Below, piece by piece: positions 45,648-58,500 of a stretch of 64,000 nucleotides of DNA. The DNA comes from Hydractinia symbiolongicarpus (lineage: Eukaryota; Cnidaria; Hydrozoa; Anthoathecata; Hydractiniidae). The position numbers were made by a program, and so were the translations under genes. The DNA lies in contig NC_079885.1 in the NCBI RefSeq assembly GCF_029227915.1, positions 4,280,001-4,344,000 of the forward strand, in the 5' to 3' direction. Each line of letters starts with the position of its first letter. The first letter of the stretch is position 1. Under the pieces are notes generated by a model, which was given only the letters and a program-made list of their open reading frames with translations, was not told where the DNA came from and ran no database searches.

Positions 45648-48400
45648 TCCATCGTTTCACTGTTAAAAGCGATGCAACCTAGTAATATCGGAAAAATATC
45701 GCTAAAAACATGTTGCCACGAATATGTGAACCAACCGTTGTAACTCAAACGGACTAACACCGTTAGAAAGTCAGTGAGATGTAGTTTTTGAAACTGTCGC
45801 TACTTCTTCAGCGCGCGATAACGGCTAGGATTGTTCCCACAGTAAAAACTGAATTTTTATCTTAATCCACAGCACCCAGTGTAATCGCTGAGTTTCGGCA
45901 ATCATGTCAAATTAAGACAAATGTTATTTCTTGAGGTCCAATTGTCTCACTTTCACATTTATTTGGTGACAGTCCAAAATCAGTTCAATTAAGTCCCACA
46001 GTCAATCGTTTCACTGTTAAAAGCGATGCAACCTAGTAATAGCGGAAAAATATCGCTAAATACATGTTGGTACGAATACGTGATGCAACCGTTGTAACTT
46101 AGGCGGATTGACACCGTTAGAAAATCAATGAAATATAGTTTTTGAAACTGTCGCTATTTCTTCAGCGCGAACTAAGGGCTAGGATTGGTCCTACAGTAAA
46201 AATTACTTATTTATCTTAATTTTTTAATAAAGTGCTACCACAGCGACCAGAGTAACCGCTGAGTTCGAGCAATCATGTCATATTAAGAAAAATGTTATTC
46301 CTTGGAGTCCAATTGGCTCAGTTATCACATTTATAAGGTCACAGTCCAGAACCAGTTCAATTAAGTCCCACAGTCAATCGTTTCACTGTTAAAGGCGATA
46401 CAACTTAGTAATATCGGAAAAAAATCACTAAATACATGTTGGTACGAATGTGTGACGCAACCGATGTAACTCAAACGGATTGACACTGTTAGAAAGTCAA
46501 TGAAATGGAGTTTTTTAAAATATCTCTATTTCTTCAGCACGCGCTAACGGCTAGGATTGGCCCACAGTAAAAATGACTTATTATCTAAATTTTTAAATGA
46601 AGCGCTACAACAGCGCCCAATGTAATCGCTGAGTTCCGGCGTCAAATTAAGAAGAATGTTATTTCTTGGTGTCCAATTGTCTCATTTATAACATTTATCA
46701 GGTCACAGTCCAAAGTTAGTTCAATTAAGTCCCACAATCAATCGTTTCACTGTTAAGAGCAATGCAACCTAGTAATATCAGAAGAATATCGCTAAATGCA
46801 TGTTGGTACGGATATGTGACGCAACTGTTTTAACTGAACCGGATTGATACCGTTGGAAAGTCAATGAATTGTAGTTTTTGAAACTGTCGCTATTTCTTCA
46901 GCGCGAACTAAGGGCTAGGATTGGTCCTACAGTAAAAAATGACTTATTTATCTTAATTTTTTAATAAAGTGCTACCACAGCGACCAGAGTAATCGCTGAG
47001 TTCGAGCAATCATATCATATTAAGAAGAATGTTATTCCTTGGAGTCCAATTGGCTCAGTTATCACATTTATAAGGTCACAGTCCAGAATCAGTTCAATTA
47101 AGTCCCACAGTCAATCGTTTCACTGTTAAAGGCGATACAACTTTAGTAATATCGGAAAAAAATCACTAAATACATGTTGGTACGAATGTGTGACGCAACC
47201 GATGTAACTCAAACGGATTGACACTGTTAGAAAGTCAATGAAATGAAATTTTTTAAAATATCTCTATTTCTTCAGCACCCGCTAACGGCTAGGATTGGCC
47301 CACAGTAAAAATGACTTATTATCTAAATTTTTAAATGAAGCGCTACAACAGCGCCCAATGTAATCGCTGAGTTCCGGCGTCAAATTAAGAAGAATGTTAT
47401 TTCTTGGTGTCCAATTGTCTCATTTATCTCATTTATCAGGTCACAGTCCAAAGTTAGTTCAATTAAGTCCCGCAGTCAATCGTTTCACTGTTAAATGCGA
47501 TGCAACCTAGTAATATCAGAAGAATATCGCTAAATATATGTTGGTACGAATATGTGACGCAACTGTTGTAACTGAAGCGGATTGATACCGTTAAAAAGTC
47601 AATGAAATGTAGTTTTTGAAACTGTCGCTATTTCTTCAGCGCAAACTAACGGCTAGGATTGGTCCTACAGTAAAAAATGACTTATTTATCTTAGTTTTTT
47701 AATAAAGTGCTACCACAGCGCCCAGTGTAATCGTTGAGTTCCAGCAATCATGTGAAATTAAGGAGAATGTTATTCCTTGGAGTCCAATTGGCTCATTTAT
47801 CACATTTATAAGGTCACAGTCCAGAATCAGTTCAATTAAGTTCCACAGTCAATCGTTTCACTGTTAAAAGCGATACAACTTAGAAATATCAGAAGAATAT
47901 CGCTAAATACATGTTGGTACGATTATGTGACGCAACTGTTGTAACTGAAGCGGATTGATACCGTTAGAAAGTCAATGAAATGTAGTTTTTGAAACTGTCG
48001 CTATTTCTTCAGCGCGAACTAACGGCTAGGATTGGTCCTACAGTAAAAAAATGACTTATTTATGTTAATTTTTTAATAAAGTGCTACCACAGCGCCCAGT
48101 GTGATCGCTGAGTTCCAGCAATCATGTGAAAATAAGAAGGATGTTATTTCTTATAGTCAAACTGGCTCATTTACCGCATTTATAAGATCAAAGTCCAGAA
48201 TCAGTTCAATTAAGTCCCACAGTCAAACGTTTCACTGTTAAAAGCGATGGAACCTAGTAATATGCGAATACTATCGCTAAATACATGGTGGTACGAGTAT
48301 GTGACGCAACTGTTGTAACTGAAGCGGATTGATACCGATAGAAAGTCAATGAAATGTAGTTTTAGAAACTGTCGCTATTTCCTCAGCGCGAACTAACGGC

Positions 48401-48401
<1 letters not shown>
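45648..48401 (+). repeat. Satellite array, left part: about 7.5 monomers of 364-374 bp
   Basis: The block CGTTTCACTGTTAA recurs at 45653, 46007, 46379, 46743, 47116, 47481, 47854 and 48228. After the short first interval (354), intervals alternate near 372-373 and 364-365, reflecting two monomer types: one with GATACAACTTAGTAATATCG and one with GATGCAACCTAGTAATATCA. Every monomer carries a GTCGCTATTTCTTCAGCGCG block or its variant. The first monomer is the most diverged, as expected at an array edge. No gene is present. Confidence 0.95.

Positions 48402-48434
<33 letters not shown>
48402..48434 (-). repeat. (TAA)n 3' tail of the LINE
   Basis: About ten TTA units on the plus strand at the junction with satellite, followed by TTCATATTTATTTACAGG, which is the LINE 3' end in reverse. 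Confidence 0.9.
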
Positions 48435-48435
<1 letters not shown>

Positions 48436-48735
48436 TATTTATTTACAGGTGTCCTAATCAGGGTTCATAAAGACAATCCTGGTATCAATAAGATTCCTGT
48501 ATATACAAGTATATAATAAATAATGTTAAAAATTTTAAAAATGAAAAAAAAAATGTATTATCTATAAGACAAGAAATGAAATATACAAGATAGTAGAATA
48601 GGCGAATGTGCTGGGATAGATAGTTACGACACCACACTGAAAAAGACATGAAGAGGAAATACAAAACTGATGGAAAGGAAATCTAAGTGCGCAGAGGTAA
48701 TTAGACGCGACGCTGTGTGGGAACAAAAGTAAAAT

Positions 48736-51700
48736 TTAAAATTTAATAACCCTAATGCTTCTTTTAAATAAAAACAATGATGATTCTTTCTGCAGTACAG
48801 TTGGTAATTCGTTAAAAATCATACCACCTTGATGACCGAAAGATTTTCTTGCGAATTCAGTCCTAAGATGGCCAAGTTTGATGTTTGATTGATTTCTTCG
48901 AGTATTCATTGTGTGGTTGATTTGCTCGAAATTGAAGTGGTTTTCAGTGATGCCATTGATGCTTTTGAAAACTTCAACCGCAGCTCTTTGTTTCTTGATT
49001 GTTGCAATAGAATCCCATTGATGGGTACCACCACAAATTTTAAACGCTCGATTGTGTAAATATTGTAGCTTGTCTTCCTGGGTTCTCGATAAAGACAGCA
49101 TTATTGGATAACAATAAAGTAAATTCGGCAGGATAAAAGTATTATAAACCGATTTTACTATGTCAGCTGTCAAAAGATATCGAATACTTTTGAGTAATTT
49201 GAGCTTTCCAGATGCCTTTTTGTACGTTGTGTTGAGATGTTCCTGTAGTATCAGATGGTTGTCCAGATTAACCCCCAGATAGATATAATTATCTTCTTTG
49301 TTAATGGACGTAGCATTTATCTTGATGGTACATGCTTCCTGTTTACGTAGGTTTTGATGAGATCCATACATGACAAACTCAGTCTTTCCCTTTTTAAGAT
49401 TTATTATTAAACAGTTTTCATTTATCCAGTCTGCAATACGTTGGACTTCGTTATTAAGAACTGATTCAACTTCTTTGCTCGATTTTGATGAGTAATATAC
49501 AACAGTGTCATCGGCATACAAAAGTACTTTTGATTTACTTAGTAATTGGTGTAAGTCGTTAACGAGTAGAAGGAATAGTAATGGACCCAGGGTTTAACCC
49601 TGGGGTACACCACAAGTAATCTGTTGAGGTGATGAATTTATGTTATCGTATGTGACATATTGGGTACGATTGAATAAATAATCTTCGAACCACTGCAACT
49701 CGATATCATGGATGCCATGAAGTTGGAGTTTGTGTAAAAGCCGCGAGTGGTTCACAGTGTCGAAGGCTTTTCGCAAGTCGAGATAAATCGCCCCAGTGCA
49801 TTCTCCTTTATCTGCATTTTTGCGAATAGTTTCGACAAACAATGACACCGCTTGTTGCGTAGATCGCTGTTTACGAAATCCGAATTGTTGGCATTGAAAA
49901 AGGTTGTTTTCTTCTAGATAATTGTACAGTTGGTGATGTACAATTTGTTCAATAATCTTCGAGAATACATTTAGCGCGGAAATTGGTCGATAGTTATCAA
50001 GTTTTGATTTATCGTCCGATTTGTATACTGGAGTCACGCGTGCTACTTTTTCAGCCGATGGAAACGTATGAGACCGAAGACTCAAGTTAATTAGGTAGCA
50101 TAATGGAAGTACAATTGCATCGGCGCAATCCTTTATGAGACGAGGCGGTATTCCATCCGGACCGGCACCTTTTGACACTTTCAGTTTCTTTAGTCGTTTT
50201 TTAAGTAAATCAGGAGTAACTGCATTAAATTTGAACACTGACATATTCTTGTTAAGGGAAAGCTTGCTCGACTCATAATACATCCATCTCCGATCACCAA
50301 TGGAAGTAATAGTATTCGCAAGTTTGGAACCGATACTTGAGAAAAATTTACAGAAACAACCAGCTATCCTCGATTTATTACTTATTAAGCATCCATCAAC
50401 ATCGATAACATTACTAACACCTTTTTTTGGTTTAACCGGGTAAACCTTTTTAATCTCATTCCAAAATGTTTTAGAATCATTTACGTTTTCAGTAAAAATG
50501 TTTTGGTGATATTTCTTTTTACTTTGACGTATAAGAGTGGTGACTTTATTACGGATTCTTTTATAGCTTTCCCAGTCAAAACTGTTGTTATATTTCCTTG
50601 CTTTTCTCAAAAAATGGTCCCTTTCTCTCATTTTTGTTTTAATTTCACCAGAGAGCCACGGACACGACTTTCCTCGAATAGATATTTCTTTGAGTGGAAC
50701 ATGAATATTAATGATTTCGAGGATTCTTGATTTAAATGCATCCCAGCTTTCATTCATGGTATCTTTAAAGATAATAGAATCCCAATCAGAGTTTTTCATA
50801 TCATCCTTAAAACGAGTTGCGTTGTAATTTTTATAATCTCGAATTTTAATTCTACGAGGTACATAGCGATTGACATTTATTTTTCTGTTTACACCAATTA
50901 AGTCATGATCACTGATCCCTAATGGTAGAACTATTGTTTCTTTGACATTGTTTTGATGCGAGGTAAAAATTACATCAATTATCGTTTTTGAACTTTCCGT
51001 TTCTCTAGTGAACTGTTTGATGCGTTGGTTGAGACCCACAATAACAAATAGGTCTTTTAATTGTTTATGATCACTGCGTTTATTATAATCTATATTAAGA
51101 TCTCCCAGTAGTAAAGTTTCTTTATCTTCCGTTGAGCTAATTGTCAAAAAGTCGTTAAGACAAGTTTCGAAATTTTTTGTACCATGTAATGAACTATCCG
51201 GGGGTCGGTACATGACACAAACGATAAAAGATTTGGACTTTTCTACAAAGATTTCTACAACTATGGATTCGATATCACTCTCCAAGTCAAATCTACGTTG
51301 CCATTTGAGATCGTCTCTAATGTAAACAATAACACCACCACCAATTCCTGTTTTTCGATCTTTCCTTTCAGTACGGTATCCTTCAATTGAAACTAGTGAA
51401 TCCGGAATTATTTCAGTTAGATGAGATTCAGTTATTCCAAATATGTGAATGTTTTTTCTAGTACTGAATAACATGTCCCGGATTTGGTCAATTTTTCCAA
51501 ACAAGCCATTGACGTTCAGATGAAGAAGTTTGAAACCACGCTTTTCTGAAAAGGAGTTAATAGTGTCATTTTCAGTTCGACCCCCGTCGTGGTTGAGTCT
51601 GCATTGAGTGCAAAGAGATGTTGTGATAAAATCTTTTATGTTGATACAATTTTTGTGAAAAAATTGAGTACATCCAATACATGTTACCTTTTGTTTGTTA

Positions 51701-52017
51701 TGCTTTATATTATTCAAGCAAGCGCCACAATTAGGACCCGGACAGATTTCAACGTCCCCGGCAAGTATTAAAATTAACCAAGTCGTTTCTCTGAGATCAA
51801 GATTAAGTTTATAAATGTGATTCTGTTTATAAACCCACAAAGATGAACTGTAATAACAATCTTGCACGAAATCAAACGATTCCATAGTAAAACCAGTATT
51901 TGTATCCATAATATCATAAATTGCAGGTCCAGCTGATGTAAAAGTAGGCCTTTTCACAGAAAATATAACAACAAGTAATAAGAGGTGGCGGAACACGTCC
52001 GTACACCGCAGCGCCAT
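48736..52017 (-). CDS. LINE polyprotein: 2A-like segment, PHD-like finger, AP endonuclease, reverse transcriptase; one in-frame stop
   Basis: ATG at 52017. Residues 1-30 hold a hydrophobic run (LLLLVVIF). LAGDVEICPGP at 85-95 resembles the 2A ribosome-skipping motif, with Cys replacing the Asn. A C4HC3-like finger follows (CGAC 97-100, CIGC 113-116, HKNC 121-124, CTQC 136-139). Endonuclease motifs: LHLNVNGL 165-172, GITESHL 194-200, YRPPDS 270-275, LLGDLNID 303-310, SDHDLI 369-374. RT motifs: GPDGIPPRLI 619-628, NYRPIS 675-680, QFGFRKQRST 711-720, YLDLRKAFDT 745-754, CGVPQG 802-807. A TAA at 49594-49596 (codon 808) interrupts the frame at the position after PQG where Ser is usual; the frame then continues unbroken, with YADD at codons 834-837, to a stop at 48736. 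One nonsense codon in about 1,094 suggests a young, recently inactivated or mis-assembled copy. Confidence 0.9.
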
Positions 52018-55000
52018 CTTTACTTTTTTACTTTTTTTTACTTTTTTAGACTTGGTCCTACAGTAAAAATGACTTATTTATCTTAATTTTTTAATAAAGT
52101 GCTACTACAGCGCCCAGTGTAATCGCTGAGTTCCAGCAATCATGTGAAATTAAGAAGAATGTTATTTCTTATAGTCAAACTGGCTCATTTACCGCAATTA
52201 TAAGGTCAAAGTCCAAAATCAGTTCAATTAAGTCCCACAGTCAAACGTTTCACTGTTAAAAGCGATGGAACCTAGTAATATGCGAATACTATCGCTAAAT
52301 AAATGTTGGTACGAGTATGTGACGCAACTGTTGTAACTGAAGCGGATTGATACCGTTGGAAAGTCAATGAAATGTAGTTTTTGAAACTGTCGCTATTTCT
52401 TCAGCGCGAGATAACGGCTAGGATTGGTTCCACAGTAAAGAATGACTTATTTATCTAAATTTTTAAATGAAGCGCTACCACAGCGACCAATGTAATCTCT
52501 GAGTTCCGGCAATCACGTCATATTAGGAAGAATGTTATTCCTTGGAGTCCAATTGGCTCATTTATTACATTTATAAGGTCACAGTCCAGAATCAGTTCAA
52601 TTAAGTCCCACAGTCAATCGTTTCACTGTTAAAAGCGATACAACTTAGTAATATCGGAAAAAAATCAGTAAATACATTTTGGTACGAATGTGTGACGCAA
52701 CCAATGTAACTCAAACAGATTGACACAGTTAGAAAGTCAATGAAATGGAGTTTTTTAAAATGTCTCTATTTCTTCAGCACGCGCTAACGGCTAGGATTTG
52801 TCCCACAGTAAAAATGACTTATTATCTAAATTTTTAAATGAAGCGCTACCACAGCACCCAATGTAATCGCTGAGTTCCGGCGTCAAATTAGAAAGATTGT
52901 TATTTCTTGGTGTCCAATTGTCTCATTTATCACATTTATAAGGTCAAAGTCCAAAATCAGTTCAATTATGTCCCACAGCCAAACGTTTCATTGTTAAAAG
53001 CGATGGAACCTAGTAATATGCGATTACTATCGCTAAATACATGTTGGTACGAGTATGTGACGCAACTGTTGTAACTGAAGCGGATTGATACCGTTAGAGA
53101 GTCAAAGAAATGTAGTTTTTGAAACTGTCGCTATTTCTTCAGCGCGCGATAACCGCTAGGATTGGTCCCACAGTAATAAATGACTTATTTATCTAAATTT
53201 TTTAAATGAAGCGCCACCACAGCGACCAATGTAATCTCTGAGTTCCGGCAATCACGTCAAATTTAGAAGAATGTTATTTCTTGGTGTCCAATTGTCTCAT
53301 TTATCACATTTATCAGGTCACAGTCCAAAGTTAGTTCAATTAAGTCCCGCAGTCAATCGTTTCACTGTTAATAGCGATGCAACCCAGTAATATCAGAAGA
53401 ATATCGCTAAATACATGTTGGTACGAGTATGTGACGCAACTGTTGTAACTGAAGCGGATTGATACCGTTAAAAAGTCAATGAAATGTAGTTTTTGAAACT
53501 GTCGCTATTTCTTCAGCGCAAACTAACAGCTAGGATTGGTCCTACAGTAAAAAATGACTTATTTATCTTAATTTTTTAATAAAGTGCTACCATAGCGCCC
53601 AGTGTAATCGCTGAGTTCCAGCAATCATGTGAAATTAAGAAGGATGTTATTTCTTATAGTCAAACTGGCGCATTTACCGCATTTATAAGGTCAAAGTCGA
53701 AAATCAGTTCAATTAAGTCCCACAGTCTGATGTTTCACTGTTAAAAGCGATGGAACCTAGTAATATGCGAATACTATCGCTAAATACATGTTGCTACGAA
53801 CATGTGAACCAACCGTTGTAACTCAAACGGACTAACATCGTTAGAAAGTCAATGAAATATAATTTTTGAAACTGTTGCTATTTCTTCAGCGCGAACTAAC
53901 GGCTAGGGTTGGTCCTACGGGAAAAAATGACTTATTTATCTTAATTTTTTAATAAAGTGCTACCACAGCAACCAGTGTAATAGCTGAGTTCCAGCAATCA
54001 TGTCATATTAGGAAGAATGTTATTCTTTCGAGTCCAATTGGCTCATTTATTACATTTATAAGGTCACAGTCTAGAATCAGTTCAATTAAGTCCCACAGTC
54101 AATCGTTTCACTGTTAAAAGCGATACAACTTAGTAATATCGGAAAAAAATCACTAAATACATGTTGGTACGAATGTGTGACGCAACCAATGTAACTCAAA
54201 CGGATTGACACTGTCAGAAAGTCAATGAAATGAAGTTTTTTAAAATGTCTCTATTTCTTCAGCACGCGCTAACGGCTAGGATTTGTCCCACAGTAAAAAT
54301 GACTTATTATCTAAATTTTTAAATGAAGCGCTACCACAGCGCCCAATGTAATCGCTGAGTTCCGGCGTCAAATTAAGAAGAATGTTATTTCTTGGTTTCC
54401 AATTGTCTCATTTATCACATTTATCAGGTCACAGTCCGAAGTTAGTTCAATTAAGTCCTGCAGTCAATCGTTTCACTGTTAAAAGCGATGCAACCTAGTA
54501 ATATCAGAAGAATATCGCTAAATACATGTTGGTACGAATATGTGACGAAACTGTTGTAACTGAAGCGGATTGATACCGTTAAAAATTCACTGAAATGTAG
54601 TTTTTGAAACTGTCGCTATTTCTTCAGCGCGAACTAACGGCTAGGATTGGTGCTACAGTAAAAAATGACTTATTTATCTTAATTTTTTAATAAATTGCTA
54701 CTACAGCGCTCAGTGTAATCGCTGAGTTCCAGCAATCATGTGAAATTAAGAAGGATGTTATTTCTTATAGTCAAACTGGCTCATTTACCGCATTTATAAG
54801 GTCAAAGTCGAAAATCAGTTCAATTAAGTCCCACAGTTTAATGTTTCACTGTTAAAAGCGATGAAACCTAGTAATATGCGAATACTATCGCTAAATACAT
54901 GTTGGTACGAGTATGTGACGCAACTGTTGTAACTGAAGCGGATTAATACCGTTAGAAAGTCAATGAAATGTAGTTTTTGAAACTGTCGCTATTTCTTCAG

Positions 55001-55530
55001 CGCGCGATAACGGTTAGGATTGGTCCCACAGTAAAGAATGACTTATTTAGCTAAATTTTTAATGGAAGCGCCACCACAGCGACCAATGTAATCTCTGAGT
55101 TCCGGCAATCACGTCAAATTTAGAAGAATGTTATTTCTTGGTGTCCAATTGTCTCATTTATCACATTTGTCAGGTCACAGTCCAAAGTTAGTTCAATTAA
55201 GTCCCGCAGTCAATCGTTTCACTGTTAAAAGCGATGCAACCTAGTAATATGCGAATACTATCGCTAAATACATGTTGGTACGAGTATGTGACGCAACTGT
55301 TGTAACTGAAGCGGATTGATACCGTTAGAAAGTCAATGAAATGTAGTTTTTGAAACTGTCGCTATTTCTTCAGCGCGCGATAACGGATAGGAATGGTCCC
55401 ACAGTAAAAAATGACTTATTTATCTTAATTTTTTAATAAAGTGCTACCACAGCGCCCAGTGTAATCGCTGAGTTCCAGCAATCATGTGAAATTAAGAAGA
55501 ATGTTATTTCTTGGAGTCCAATTGGCTCAT

Positions 55531-58500
55531 TTATCACACTTATAAGGTCACAGTCCAGAATTAGTTCAATTAAGTCCCACAGTCAATCGTTTCACTGTTA
55601 AAAGCAATACAACTTAGTAATATCAAAAAATATCGCTAAATACATGTTGGTACGAATATGTGACGCAACTGTTGTAACTGAAACGGATTGATACCGTTAA
55701 AAAGTCAATGAAATGTAGTTTTTGAAACTGTCGCTATTTCTTCTGCGCGAACTAACGGCTAGGATTAGTCCTACAGTAAAAAAAGACTTATTTATCTTAA
55801 TTTTTTAATAAAGTGCCACCACAGCGACCAATGTAATCTCTGAGTTCCGGCAATCACGTCAAATTTAGAAGAATGTTATTTCTTGGTGTCCAATTGTCTC
55901 ATTTATCACATTTATCAGGTCACAGTCCAAAGTAAGTTCAATTAAGTCCTGCAGTCAATCGTTTCACTGTTAAAAGCGATGCAACCTAGTAATATGAGAA
56001 GAATATCGCTAAATACATGTTGGTACGAATATGTGACGCAACTGTTGTAACTGAAGCGGATTGATACCGTTAGAAAGTCAATGGAATGTAGTTTTTGAAA
56101 CTGTCGCTATTTCTTCAGCGCGCGATAACGGATAGGAATGGTCCCACAGTAAAGAATGACTATTTTATCTAAATTTTCAAATGAAGCGCTACCACAGCGA
56201 CCAATGTAATCTCTGAGTTCCGGCAATCACGTCAAATTTAGAAGAATGTTATTTCTTGGTGTCCAATTGTCTCATTTATCACATTTATCAGGTCACAGTC
56301 CAAAGTAAGTTCAATTAAGTCCTGCAGTCAATCGTTTCACTGTTAAAAGCGATGCAACCTAGTAATATGAGAAGAATATCGCTAAATACATGTTGGTACG
56401 AATATGTGACGCAACTGTTGTAACTGAAGCGGATTGATACCGTTAGAAAGTCAATGAAATGTAGTTTTAGAAACTGTCGCTATTTCTTCAGCGCTAACTA
56501 ACGACTAAGATTGGTCCCACAGTAAAGAATGACTTATTTATCTAAATTTTTAAATGAAGCGCCACCACAGCGACCAATGTAATCTCTGAGTTCCGGCAAT
56601 CACGTCAAATTTAGAAAAATGTTATTTCTTGGTGTCCAATTGTCTCATTTATCACATTTATCAGGTCACAGTCCAAAGTAAGTTCAATTAAGTCCTGCAG
56701 TCAATCGTTTCACTGTTAAAAGCGATGCAACCTAGTAATATGAGAAGAATATCGCTAAATACATGTTGGTACGAATATGTGACGCAACTGTTGTAACTGA
56801 AGCGGATTGATACCGTTAGAAAGTCAATGAAATGTAGTTTTAGAAACTGTCGCTATTTCTTCAGCGCGAACTAACGACTAAGATTGGTCCCACAGTAAAG
56901 AATGACTTATTTATCTTAATTTTTAAATGAAGCGCCACCACAGCGACCAATGTAATCTCTGAGTTCCGGCAATCACGTCAAATTTAGAAGAATGTTATTT
57001 CTTGGTGTCCAATTGTCTCATTTATCACATTTATCAGGTCACAGTCCAAAGAAAGTTCAATTAAGTCCCGCAGTCAATCGTTTCACTGTTAAAAGCGATA
57101 CAACTTAGTAATATAAAAAATCATCGCTAAATACATGTTGGTACGAATATGTGACGCAACTGTTGTAACTGAAGCGGATTGATACCGTTAGAAAGTCAAT
57201 GAAATGTAGTTTTAGAAACTGTCGCTATTTCTTCAGCGCGAACTAACGACTAAGATTGGTCCCACAGTAAAGAATGACTTATTTATCTTAATTTTTAAAT
57301 GAAGCGCCACCACAGCGACCAATGTAATCTCTGAGTTCCGGCAATCACGTCAAATTTAGAAGAATGTTATTTCTTGGTGTCCAATTGTCTCATTTATCAC
57401 ATTTATCAGGTCACAGTCCAAAGAAAGTTCAATTAAGTCCCGCAGTCAATCGTTTCACTGTTAAAAGCGATACAACTTAGTAATATAAAAAAATATCGCT
57501 AAATACATGTTGGTACGAATATGTGACGCAAATGTTGTAACTGAAGCGGATTGATGCCGTTAGAAAGTCAATGAAATGTAGTTTTTTAAACTGTCACTAT
57601 TTCTTCAGCGCGAACTAACGGCTAGGATTGGTCCTACAGCAAAAAATGACTTATTTATCTTAATTTTTTAATAAATTGCTACCACAGCGCCCAGTGTAAT
57701 CGCTGAATTCGAGCAATCATGTGAAATTAAGAAGGATGTTCTTTCTTATAGTCAAACTGGCTCATTTACCGCATTTATAAGGTCAAAGTCGAAAATCAGT
57801 TTAATTAAGTCCCACAGTCTAATGTTTCACTGTTAAAAGCGATGGAACCTAGTAATATGCGAATAATATCGCTAAATACATGTTGGTAAGAGTATGTGAC
57901 GCAACTGTTGTAACTGAAGCGGATTGATACCGTTAGAAAGTCAATGAAATGTAGTTTTTGAAACTGTCGCTATTTCTTCAGCGTGCGATAACGGCTAGGA
58001 TTGGTCCCACAGTAAAGAATGACTTATTTATCTAAATTTTTAAATGAAGCGCCACCACAGCGACCAATGTAATCTCTGAGTTCCGGCAATCACGTCAAAT
58101 TTAGAAGAATGTTATTTCTTGGTGTCCAATTGTCTCATTTATCACACTTATAAGGTCACAGTCCAGAATTAGTTCAATTAAGTCCCACAGTCAATCGTTT
58201 CACTGTTAAAAGCGATACAACTTAGTAATATCAAAAAATATCGCTAAATACATGTTGGTACGAATATGTGACGCAACTGTTGTAACTGAAACGGATTGAT
58301 ACCGTTAAAAAGTCAATGAAATGTAGTTTTTGAAACTGTCGCTATTTCTTCTGCGCGAACTAACGGCTAGGATTAGTCCTACAGTAAAAAAAGACTTATT
58401 TATCTTAATTTTTTAATAAAGTGCCACCACAGCGACCAATGTAATCTCTGAGTTCCGGCAATCACGTCAAATTTAGAAGAATGTTATTTCTTGGTGTCCA

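Larger units (their letters stand above)
48402..52047 (-). mobile_element. Near-full-length CR1/L2-like LINE inserted into the satellite
   Basis: Minus-strand element of about 3.65 kb: a 30-base A-rich leader with repeated AAAAAGT, one ORF (48736-52017), a 3' UTR of about 300 bases, and a (TAA)n tail seen as TTA repeats at 48402-48430. The satellite reads AACTAACGGCT before it and AGACTTGGTCCTACAG after it; the uninterrupted monomer has AACGGCTAGGATTGGTCC, so the element sits between CT and AG with no clear target-site duplication. No separate ORF1 is present. Microsatellite-like tails are typical of CR1/L2-group elements. Confidence 0.9.

Noticed and set aside
50503-51771. Plus-strand frames inside the LINE
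   Set aside because: Antisense shadows of the LINE ORF.
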